DNA of 64,000 nucleotides from NCBI GenBank assembly GCA_008828725.1, contig MEHQ01004235.1, forward strand, positions 79,177 to 143,176, in the 5' to 3' direction. This document shows positions 10,198 through 22,100 of the stretch, piece after piece. The notes beneath the pieces were generated by a model that ran no database searches, was not told the origin of the DNA, and worked only from the letters and a program-made list of their open reading frames with translations. The first letter of the stretch is position 1. Each line of letters opens with the position of its first letter. This DNA is from Saccharina japonica. Lineage: Eukaryota > Sar > Phaeophyceae > Laminariales > Laminariaceae. Both the position numbers and the translations under genes were made by a program.

Positions 10198-13100
10198 GTA
10201 CGTGTTGTCTGATACGACGTTGAGGTGGGGGGACACTTATGCCGTGCATGGCCGTAGTCGTATGACCGTAGACCCTCGCATCCCTCAATGCCGGGACGGA
10301 GAACGTCGGATTTCCACCGGCCAAACAGATATTGCTTGCACCAAGAGTGAATCGCCGTGAGGTGTGAGGCTAGTCGCATGAAGGGCGAGCTGCATCCTAA
10401 GAACCGCTTGCGAGGCGGTCTTTCTTGCATATGGATACCAGATACCAGCGTCGGATGAGTTGGGGGGAGGGGGGGATACTCGATACCATGCATGGCCGTA
10501 GTCGTACGACAAGAGACGCTCGCATCCCTACAATGCCGGGACGGAGCACGCCGGGTTTTCACCGACCAGGTAGACATTGCTTGCACCAAGCGCGAAGCGC
10601 CCTGAGTTATTCGGCATGTCGCATGAAGGGTGAGCTGCATCCCACTAAGAACCGCTTGTGAGGCGGACTTGCATATGGGGGGGGGGTATACTCTTTTGTT
10701 GCTAGCCTTAGTCATGTTACCATTGACCACGCATCCCTTTCGAGTCGGAGCAACTAATTGGGGGGGGGGGTGTTGAGCCCAAAGATTTGTGACTGAACCC
10801 AACACGTTTGCAAGCCCATTAATTTTTTACCATTCTGCATTCTGGACGGGAAAACAATCCCCGTTTGCTGCTGTTTACTACGTACTGTTTAGTAATCACA
10901 TCAGATCACATCAAATCGCACTTGGGGATTATCTAAAACGGGCCGAGGGGTGCAATATCAATCGTCCTGTGTATGTATACCTAGCTCTTAGAATTCTTCG
11001 AGCTGACCGAAAATATGTATCGAAATCGTTCATTGGCTGAGGTGCAGAGCTCTTCAAGGCAACCACGCGCAATATGGTAGGTGTGCCTCTACCGTACTAT
11101 TATTGATGGCATGCATCGCCAGTGTAGGTGGGGGCGGAGGTACAAAAATGACATTTTTAGGAGATCTAGGTTTGACCCCGTGACTGGCCGCCCCCTATAC
11201 TTAATTTGTTAATAGTTACGATCGAAGGCGAGTTGCTCATTTACACGGCGCCATTCAATAAGGATCCCTCTCGAGATGGACTCGCCCTATATTATGTGCA
11301 GAAGCGGTTGGCGCAATGTTTTGTGCAGGATGCGGGTCTTATTGGTCGAGCCTGGCCTTTCGGCCGCACGGGCGTGTTTTGGAAAAACGCCACCAAAACA
11401 CGCGGCAGAGCCGCGTGGCTGCCCCTGCCGACCTCGAGCCCTCCAAAGGGTAGGGGTTAGGATTCGGTCTGGGATCGGGTTGGTCTTGGCCGACGTGCAA
11501 GGTTGAAATTGACCACACACGTCCTGCAAAAAATGGTATGCCGACCACTCCTGCACATAACGAACGCCCTCGAGATGGTTGATACGACAGACAGACCGAC
11601 CGGCCGACCACAGAAAAACAGACCGACCGACCGGGACCCACTTTCAAGTTTCCGACAGTTACAAACATACTGCTGCAGGAGTCCCCGGCTACAGCTCTAC
11701 TGTTTTATCTTATGGTCAAAAACGAGCTTGACGCGCTCAAAGACCGATTTCCTAGCGTATTTGGTGGCCGTAGTCGTATGGGGGGGAGGTGTGCTCATGT
11801 TATGCATGGCCGTAGTTGTATGACCATAGACCCTCGCATCCCTACGATGCCGGGACGGAGCATGTCGGGTTTTCACCGACCTAGCAGACATTGCTTGCAT
11901 CAAGCGCGAAGCGCCGTGAGGTGTTGAGCGAGTCGCATGAGCTCTACCGGAATGACGAACTGCCTCAGCCGATGCGCGGTTGTGCTTTCAATATTGTAGA
12001 GCCACGTGCGACAGTAGATGGAGAGAGGGTGTATTGAACTGCCTGCCCGCTTGCGCGCCTGGTTGGAGTGTCACGAGCGTCGTTTCATGACGTTCCTTGT
12101 CGATTGCTATTGTTTTTATCTCTCGGAAAAAACAATTTGCGATGAAACGCGATGGTTTATCGCGCGCTCGCTGTGGCCTCTTGTCGACTGTTTGTTGCTT
12201 TTCCCCTCAAATTGTTTTTGACGACCCAAAGTATACCATCACGAGCGTAATTTTACTATAGATGAGGCCTATTGACGATTGCTATTGCTTTTTCCTGTAA
12301 ACTTTGTTTGCGATGAAGCGCATGGTGGCACTCTCTTGCCCCAGAGCTTGTAGGTGTACCCTAGCTATAACCCCGGAGTTGTATAGTGCGGTGCAATAGG
12401 CAATGGTACAGCACCCGAGTTGCTTACAGTAGTGCATGGTATAAAAATATACGGGTTTCCACACTTGTGGGTATGTGTTTTATTTTCGGGGTTACGGGCG
12501 CCGTCACGTGACGGAGAAAAGAGTTGTGACACGCCGGCGTCACGGTGATATAACGGTGACATATGACCGTCATTAGGCATATCACGGTGGTATGTATTGC
12601 TGTGACATACTGTACATATTTATTTTGGGAGCTGTGTCACGTCTGCTGTTTCATTATGGCGTTGCTTTGTGCGTTGTGTCATAATACTCGGGTTTCTACA
12701 AAGGTGGGGAGGCAGCCTCTGGTAGGGAATAGGGAACGTCGTCACATATGTTGTATTTGGAGCTATTTCGCATCGACCTGTCCCTAAGCCGTCGCCCCGA
12801 CCTTTAGATATATCCTGCTGTTTTTAATTTTTGCCTCAGTGTTGATGGCTAGCTGTGGCCGCCGGCGTGGGATCAGCGTGCTTCGTGGGCCCTGTCGGCG
12901 GCTAATCATGTACTACTCGATACTAAGTATATGCAGGGTCAGTTTAGAAGGCTCAGGTCCCAGGTCAGCTTGGGATCAGGATGTCAAGCGAGACCAAGGG
13001 CTTTTGGGCTGTTCAACCACTTTCTTGGAATATGTTCACAACATCCTGGTATGGCCGTCGGCCACTACGAGCTACGGGTACCCATTCAGACGCGATGACC

Positions 13101-16100
13101 ATTTTGTAAATGCTACTGGTTTAACTATGCCGTCTCCCCGTCTGCCCAAACGCCGCCCAAACTCCATCGAAACCTGCAGCGGGTGGATCGGTCCACCGGT
13201 CGGCCGAGAACAAGCGGCTGTGGCTGGATGTGGTGGAGGGGGCCATGGGGGGGCTCTCCCTGATCATGGTGTCCCTACAGCCGCTTTGGCACTCCCTGAG
13301 AGGGATGTTCGGGCTGTCTCTGCTGTTCTACGGGGAGGAGTTTGCTACCCTGGCGTTCCACATCATTGTATTCCGTCTTTCAGGCTGGAAGAAGGTACGA
13401 GTACATGTAATAGGGTGGGAAAGGGTACCAGTAATAATATGGAAGAAGACACGAGTGCGTAGCGCGGTGCCAGAAGGTACGAGTAATGCGGTGTCAAAAC
13501 GTGCTTGTAATAAAGTGGAAGAAGGTACTCGTATAAAGGTGGAAGAAGGTATCACTGTAGTGTCAAGGTGGAAAGAGGTACTACAGTAGTAAAAAGGTGA
13601 AACAAGGTATAGGTTGGGCGGAATGGGGGGTATGATAATACAGCAGCGCGCTGAATGTGTAGTAGTGGCCGCCGCAGTGGCAACTACCGCAGCAGATTTG
13701 GTCGAGGTTAGATCGATCATGCTACTGTACGTTTATTTCTAGGGAATAGGATATTGCTATCGATGTGTTGGCCCAGGTGCATTGGTAGGTGTTGATGTAG
13801 GCGCAGTCGTTTTGAGTAAGTCGCGTGTTGAACCGCCGATGATCGCCGATCAACCCTATTGCTCCAGTTCCCCAAACGGTCAGGTCGTCAGTACCCGCAG
13901 GTTTGAAGCGGCCAATGGTCTATCGGCTACTATATCGGCTTCTCTGACAGCTAATGGCGTAGCGGCTAGTGTGACGGCTAGTTGTATAACGGGTTCTGTA
14001 ACGGCTGTTCTAACAGCTAGTGACGTAGCGGCTAGTTTAACGGCTTGTTGTCTAACGGCTAGTGTAACGGCTGTTCTAGCAGCTAGCGGTGTAGCGGCTA
14101 GTTTAATGCCTGGTGTCTAACGGCTAGTGTAACGGCTTTTCTAGCAGCTAGCGGCGTAGCGGCTAGTTTCACGGCTAGTGTAAGGGCTACTATAGGAACT
14201 CGTCGTGTAGCAACTACAGTAGTTTAACGACTAGTGATCTAACGGCTAGGGTAAGAAGTAGTAGAGGGGCTAGCACAGAGGCTACCATAGAGGTCTAATG
14301 ACTGCTGTAGTTTGACATATATTTTAGGTATACAACGCCTAGGGTAACGGCTACGGCGAACTTGACGTGTGCCATGACCAACCCCTGCCGTGAAAAGTCG
14401 TCCACTAAGCTTTGTCTATCTTGCATGTGCACGTACTGTCTATGTGGCGTTTCTCTGTGGAAAAGGCGGCGAAATCTAAGAACGAGCTTGTGGCGTACTA
14501 CAAAAAGGCTCGACAGACAATGAGCAAAGCGGCCAAGGATGTCCGCGCTAGCGCCGTTTTGATGGCCAAAAAAGACCGGATGCTGGTGAGCCCTGATCAT
14601 ACCCATCATATAGGTCACACCGATGATACAAAACTAAATATCACCGATCATATCGGTCGTGCCGATTATACCAACCACTTTGGCCATTCCAATCATATGG
14701 ATCATACCCATCATATAGATCACACCGATCAGATCGATCGTACCGACCACACCGATCATATCGGTCATACCCATCATGCCCACCACTTCAGTCGTACCGA
14801 TCATATCGACCATATTCATCATATCAACCATGTCGATCTGAACGAATCGTTTTGATCGCATAGGTTATACGAAAATACCGACCACGTTGGTCATACCGAT
14901 CATCCTATCAACCATACTGCTATGCCGATCATACCAGCCATACTGTACCGATCATATCAATCCCATCGATGAGATCGACAATATCATTCGTATCGATCGT
15001 ATCGATCATACCATACCGATCATACCAGGTACATATTATATGTGTTCGATGATAGCAATCATACCAATATGTTCGATCATATCAATCATACCGATATATT
15101 CGATATCTGCTTTCTGCGGAGGGGTTGCAACGGCTAGAAATAGTACCAGTATTATTTACGAGACACAATACATTGGCTATTTCTAGCTATTATACGAAAT
15201 ACTTTTATAGTCGGCAGACACCGTCGCAATGTTGGAGTGTCGGCGATGGCGCGCAAAAGCGAGGCAGCAACACCTCACTCTTAGCGCCAAGCTCCCACAT
15301 GACAATCCCCTCACCTCGTACAGATGAGACACATCAGGATCTCAGGATGTATACCTTTCAGAGAATGTGTAGTCCCGATGATAGGATCTGCAAGATCTAG
15401 ACTATGTTTTCCTGGTGGGATATGTCTGATCTGTATCATCTGTAGGAGCTGTATGATCTGTACGACACGGCTCTTTCGCACAGGTTGTCCAGGTGGGAGC
15501 TGCATGATATGGCTATTGCGCCACATATTATCACGATAACTACTGTGTACTGTAGGATCGTTTAGTAGGTGACCTAGTGTATCCTGATCTGTCCGATGTG
15601 TGGCATGGCTATAATATTACAACACCACCACCACCACCACCAGTACGTAAGTGCTGGTAGTATACGCTACTAAATGATAGGTTATCTCTCGCCTGGCAGT
15701 CGTTTACGTCGGTACCCGACCAGACGGGGTATCCTACCTTCTCCACCCCGTCAACGCCAACATGAGCACAACTCTAAGCACCACTCTACGTACGTCTGCA
15801 TGAAACACGCCACTAGGCATCGGTCTGGTCTGAGTTCCACCATATGCCTAGAGCTGACGAGCCCAGCCCGATATGTATGCAATTTGACCGTTTATACTCG
15901 AGAAATAGCCCAACCACGCTACTTTTTCGCTATTAAAACTCCCAAATATGCCCAAAGAGTTGCGAGCAGAATGGGTGTAAGCTTACCCCTATTTATGGTC
16001 TCACTTTGGTTTGTTTGCCCTTTGTTTCTGATCTCACTTTGCTTAGTTCGCATTTGCTTTGCAGTGTCTGCGCATTTTCATATTCAGTATCAAGCATTTC

Positions 16101-19100
16101 CGTCGGAAAGATAGGAATAACTGAAGATATTCCGCTATGCGGGTAGTCGGAAACGAAAAAACGCTAAATAGGTATGTACACAATCATCTGCGGCCGCTCT
16201 CGACCCTTCGGGCCTCCTGGAGCTTGACTTCGCTTCAGACCGGAGTCACAGTCGGGACCCGTTTCGACGGCCTCACGTTGGCTTTCTCGCCCGCTCTTCT
16301 CGAGGGTCGCGTCCCTCAGCCTCCGCCCCTCGCTTTCCGCCCGCGCGCACTCTTGAGTCGAGCGCCGCTGCCGAGCGTAGCGACCTCGAAATGGGCGGAT
16401 CTCGCGGAGATGCTTCGGTTCTATTCGCCGCCGAGGAAGCTATTTGCGGTGCTGTTGCTGCTGAGAGAGATATTTGTGGTGCTGAGTCTCCACTCAAAAT
16501 ATCTCGCCTCAATTAAAAAATCAAAGATCCACGGAGGAATGAAAACTCGGCTGTTTTTTTTTCGGGTGGATTCATGTACAAAAGTAGCTCCTTTTTAGCG
16601 TAGAAATATTACTGCTGTGCCTGGCTGTGCTATACAATGTATATACGTACAAGAACAAACAGCAGTACGTACGAGTAGTACCAGGTACGAGTACTGTATG
16701 TACGACGTAGCGAGCAGCTGGTATGTATGGTACTGCTGGTTGCTGCTGTGTAGTACGTACTGCTGTACAGCAGTACTACTGTTGTAGTGTACAGTGCTGT
16801 AGATACGAGTCTGCTCAGACACACGAGAGCCAGAGAATAACTGAGGTCTCCCCCCCGTTGCCAGCTTTTAAATATCTCGACTTTGCATATCCACGAGGAA
16901 CCGTTTGCTCGGCACGAAGTGTTTTTGCCGCACGTGCCAAAACTGAAACTGAGCCCGCCATCGGGACCTCGACTGGTAGAGACTGAGAAATTAGGTTGCG
17001 AACTGAGTATCAGCACTTACAGTAGCGTTTCCTTCTTCCTGCAACACCTGGCATTGCCTTGATTCTGCACGTGGTATGTGTCAGATGTCAAAACACGAGC
17101 GAGCGCCAGATTGTTGTCGTAAATCTCACAAACTATCCTGAGGACTGAGAATATCCAGGGAACACCGAAAGCGACTGATTACATTCCTAAGACTGACTGT
17201 TGAGACTGAGAAATGAGGTTGCGAACTGAATATTTCAGCACGCAGCATTCCCTTCTTCCTGCAACCCTTGTCATTGCCTTGATTCTGCACGTAGGCGTCA
17301 GATATCGAAACACGAGCGAGCGCCATCACATTGTCGTAAATAATAAGGATGGTACCAAATAACTGATGTACCAGGTATATGTCCTATCCGAAGCACGGGT
17401 GGAGCCCTTGTATTGGATTATTATATTGGAAAAAAGCACTTGCAGCAGAAGCAGCGCTTGCAGGAGGAGCAATCGTCGTGCAGGCAGCAGAATCTACCTG
17501 CAGCAGCAGCATGAAGCAGCAGCAAGCTGCAGAAGCAGCAAGCCTTAGGAAGCACCAACAAACAGAAGTGCGGTCTATCCTGCGCTCCTCGGCACTCGCT
17601 GCAATCAACGCCGCCACAACGAGAAGATCGCCCACATCTTCTCCCTTGTCCTCTTCGACTGACAAGGCGCTGTGGCGGCGAAGATGAGGAGCGCGGTGGC
17701 AAGGGTGCACGCGCTTGCAGCAGCAGCCGCAAGCTGCTTACAACAGGGCTTGCAGCAGCGCTGCTTGAAGCAACTCTCGTTTGCAGTAGTGCTTGCTTGC
17801 AGCAACGCTTTTGCTTGCCGCAGCGCTCGCTCGCCGCAGCGCTTGTCTGCAGCAGCTCTTGCTTGCAGCAGCGCTTACAGAAACAGCCCTGCAGCAGCAC
17901 ACTTACTTTTAGCAGCAGCACCTATCAGCAGCAGCAGAGGCATGCAGCAGCAGCACACTTGTAGCAGCAGCACCTATATGCAGCAACACGGCCATGCAGC
18001 AGCAGCAGCAGCAGCAGCAGCAACACTATTGATTCTTCTTACAGCCTCGCCGGCAGCTGGCATGGTCCGAGGCCACCCTCGGGGCAAGCTTGGCCAATCC
18101 AAAGCGTCCGGAGAGTTTTCGGCGAACATAGTGCAGCGATCGAATACAATATCCACAAATACGTCTCTAACATAATAGGTTATCCAAATATGCACAAGGT
18201 CAATTTCTTAGCCTTTTTGGGTAGTCGCCGGTAACGAGAGAATAGATACACCCATTTCATAGGAATTTCTTCTGCGTAAACACCTGTTGCTTCGCTTTGC
18301 ATTATTTTGCTTTTCTTTGCTTTGACTGGGCCTGGTATTTGTTAGGCCCGTAAGGAAGAGATGATGGCAGAGAAGAAAAAGCTGCTCAAGATGGGACACG
18401 TCACCCCAAAGGAAGCTCGAGCCTTCATCGACAAGTACAGGTAACCCTAACCCTGCTAGAGTTGTGCAGTGTTGCGTAGTTTCGACAGTTTGGTGTTTTG
18501 TTGGTTACAATAGCCTACATACTTGTAGTCACGTGGCTATGTAAGCTAGCGGGTAGTGCTACATAACCAAAAAACAATTGTTTTCGAGTTCGTTGATCCT
18601 CGCATTTTTTTGTAACATTGATCTCCGGGGCACTCCCCTCGCCACGTACTATTATTAACAGTATCAACTACAGTGGGAGAACACTATTGAAATAATAACC
18701 ACTCACAGTATCTCCAGCGTGCACGTTCGAAAATATTTTTTATGAACGATAATTGAACTCTCGACCCATCCCGTGTTGCTTGTTTTAACACTACGTGACA
18801 CGTTTTCAGATTGCGCCCTGCGATATTTATTTACATATGCCCATATTTCGATACCAGTCTGTCCGGAAATGTAAGGACCGCTTGGTTGTGCATGTTGGTA
18901 CAAACATGGTCCTTACATTTCTGGGCAAAACGGCATTTTCGTACCCTGGTAGGTTTCAGCTGGAGGCTCTAATGCAGGCCATGTTGATGCTCGTCCAAAG
19001 ACGACGTTTCTGTTATCAACGCGGGGCGCCTCCCTGATCTCTTGGGCGCGTCGCGTACGCCAACTTTGTGCTACTGTACGTATATATTGGGCGTATCGAT

Positions 19101-22100
19101 GAACTGCTGTCGCAACGGTTTCAGAGCCGAGCACATTGTGCGCGATCCGCGTTGCAGGGTATGTATGTGGTGCAAATCCAAGAGTTCCCTGCGAAACCTC
19201 GGCCCCTGGTTGATAATTTCATAAAATGTACGATACAAAGCCTAAACAGTACCTGGTAAATGCTTAATATTTGTTGAAGACACTAATGCTAATAGTTAAT
19301 AGTTAATTTCCACATCCGAGGGCGACGACATAACCAGTTATTCGCAGGCATTGAAAATCCTCTCATACTAAAGGTGGACCTACACGTGTCCCGATACAGT
19401 ACCGGGCACGTACATATATACAAGCTGGTGCCAGAAAGAATCGTAACATTCCACCTTCGGGCGATAGAACGAAAGTAACGCGTTGAATTGTATGACGCGA
19501 AACATATCCACGGGACCGCATCAACAAGGGGAACACATTGCTGAAGCTGTTGTTTCGGCGTGCGAGTTGTTGTCCACGAGATGCGAGACATGGGCATTGC
19601 TTGTATTGTTTGCGGAGATGTTTCGCAAAAGGGGCACTTTGTTTTTTTTCACTTTTTCGATTTTCGTTTTTTAATTATACGAAGCAAGTAACAGGAATGC
19701 CAACTCAGGCTGGGTTTCTTATTTAAGAATGAGCGAGTTCTACACTAACTTCATTATAGCGAATCCCGACTTTACTATGTTCGTGTAAATCTCAGCCTGC
19801 TTTTCTTTATTTATTATATAGTAGCTGTCCTGTGATGTACCAAGTATGTTGCATTGAAAATTATCTAACAAGTTGGAATGATACGCTTCGCGGCCTTTGC
19901 AGACACGACATCGAGATCATCGCGAGGGAGCAAGAGGCGCTGGCTACTGCTTCCAGTTCCGTCCTCGCCATTAAGGTGCACCATTGCATTCGCCATTGCG
20001 TTGACCATTTACAGTTTAGTGTTTGTGGTGGCCGCATCCTTGCCAAAGAGTTGATGTCGATGGCACCGAGCCACTGGCAGATAAGATCCCTGTATTCAGT
20101 ATTTCCAGTTCAGTGGTTGGATGAGGCGCGTAGTACTACCCTCCTCTCAGAATTATCGTTTTCCCCCGGTTCAAGGTCTTCTCAACATCGTATGGTTTTT
20201 GCGTCAATGGTACCTAAGCGCTGGCAGATCATCGTGAATTGACCATAAGGTGCAGCATTTATAGCTGAGTGAGTGGCTGGACGACGCGCGTGCGCCCCGA
20301 ACAGGAAAGAGGAAACTGATCGTGTTGAAGGGTGTCCCCTATTGCACGGAATTTCCATGGTAGGTGCTAAACTGTCTTCGAGTTTCTGGTGCTCGGCGAC
20401 TAGATACGGGTACACTTATCTTGTGTTACCAGTGTGGTGTCTCTACTCGGAAACTATTTTGTTGACCGTCCGGGAGTGTTAAAAAAACAAAACGACACAA
20501 CACACTTTGGTTAAAGTCCCAAACGGGGGGGGGTGTACTCGTGCCATGCATTGCCGAAGTCGCATGACCGTCGAACCTCGCATCCCTTCAACGCAGCGGG
20601 GGTGTACTGATTTTCATGCATGGCCATAGTCGTATGATTATATTGGAGGGGGGGGGTATACTAAAACCAAGTAAACATGAATTTTAAAACAAGTGTCATT
20701 TTGTTTACTTTGTCCAGAAATCCCCCTTCATGTTTTGTTTTGTTTTCTCATTTCTAGTTCTGACCTTGGGAAGGTGTGTAGGTCCTTTTCTCTCTTTTTC
20801 GTGTACTCTCGGTCTGCATATCCATCCAAAACGTAATTCATCCAATAGTTTCTCAACATCGTATGGTTTCAACATGATTGACACCAAACCACTGGCAGTC
20901 ATTCGTTCGAGCCGTTGGGATTTCTCTTCGCGCTTTCCGTGCAGACGCTACTAGAATAGGGTTTCTAATTGGCAACTGCTGTGTAGGAAAATGTGGTTGC
21001 AACCGCTATACATAGTGGGCAACAGTAGTAGTGCAGCCAGGACATCCACCAATAGCGATTAACGTGCGCCGCCCCGTTCGGCCGCGCGATCATCATACAG
21101 CATACAGCATACATCATACAGGAGATACCCCGGTTTAAGAAAGCCTCGTTATAAGCCTACCTGAGCGCTCTGAACTACAGGTTGGTTGCATCTGTATTGG
21201 GCAATACATGGCTTTTGTGTAGGCAGGACACTTTGATTTGACCGCTCTGAAGTCCCGAGTCAGCTTCTCTAGCCCTCTCTCACACCGGCGTACCCACTGC
21301 TGTATTACGTTTTCGGCGGGCACCGCTGTTGTCTTTGTTTTCCTTTCTGCTACTCTTGTACTTTGCATCACGCGTACAGGGTGCCCTCAGCTTCAAGAAG
21401 CTTGCGGCGAGCGTTAACGGGCTGTACTCTGCCGTCGTGACGAGCATCACGGCGAGCACGTTCAAACGAGCCGGTCAACTCACGCTGGCCCTCACCTGCG
21501 GTGGCCTAATCAAGGTGCACCATTCGCGAGCGTGCTGGTCTTTCTCCTGGCCGTTATTGCATGTGCCGCTCCTATTTTCGTGACCACGGGCTTTTTTGTT
21601 TTCGTTCGGGGTAACGAGTTTATGTGATAATGTCGTCATCATCGTCACCACCATGCCCTTTATGCTGTGTAGAGCCCTGCATACCTTATTTGCATCTTCG
21701 GATGGTGACAGACAGGGCTACCTTAGGCCTAAAGCACAGGGGGGGGGCAGTATTTGCTCTAGTTTACTCTTGATTGATTAGTTACGCTCACGACACAGCA
21801 AGAAATACCTTGAAACGCCTTATTTTGAGTGCGCACGCAGTCGAGGATTAGAGTATATAGGGAATGTTATGGACTTTGGTCTATCCTTGGTAGAAACAAC
21901 TTGGTACTGGTGCACTTAGACACGAACAAACCTTTTGATAGCAGTATTTGTTTTTGCCCGCGACTCAATCTATCGTTGAGACAGACAGAGGTCCGCGCCT
22001 GACCCAATCGTAGGGAACTCCTACATGTGGCAAAACCCGTCCACCTCAAGAGAAATGAAGAGGTCTGCTCAGAACCAAGGTCTAACTATGGTATGTCACT

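Larger units (their letters stand above)
10198..13179 (+). other. Intron A of membrane-protein gene
   Basis: The intron runs from GTACGT to CTGCAG. It carries three G-run family copies and a partial one (10221-10745 and 11775-11942), a three-unit ~95-bp repeat (about 12098-12335) with GATTGCTATTG...TTTGCGATGAA, and a patch of palindromic GTCACGTGAC/ACGGTGA words near 12500-12610. No nested gene is recognised. Confidence 0.7.
15111..18345 (+). other. Remainder of intron C
   Basis: It contains a patch of GATCTGTATGATCTGTA-type words (15310-15570) resembling 25560-25760, a GC-rich block at 16190-16420 with an open frame but no known motif, a TACTGCTG/GTACAGCAG-rich patch (16620-16800), a ~220-bp tandem duplication (16978-17346) and a long CAG/GCTTGCAG tract (17430-18030). 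No exon could be placed in phase here, and none is needed for the joined frame. Confidence 0.6.

Noticed and set aside
13782..14120. Thr/Ala/Ser-rich 112-codon frame
   Set aside because: Falls in the AACGGCTAGTGT minisatellite between two exons that already join in phase.
14595..14861. His/Asp-rich or Met/Ile-rich repeat proteins
   Set aside because: Read-through of the ACCGATCAT satellite after the exon C donor; the joined gene does not need it.
17379..18175. Gln/Ala-rich frames of 100-167 codons
   Set aside because: CAG tracts lack stops in several frames; no phase-compatible splice sites to the neighbouring exons.
19068..19674. Cysteine-containing frames (RCRVCMWCKSK, CIVCGDVSQKG) suggestive of a transposase zinc finger
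   Set aside because: The words lie in different frames, are short, and no DDE-type core is seen nearby.
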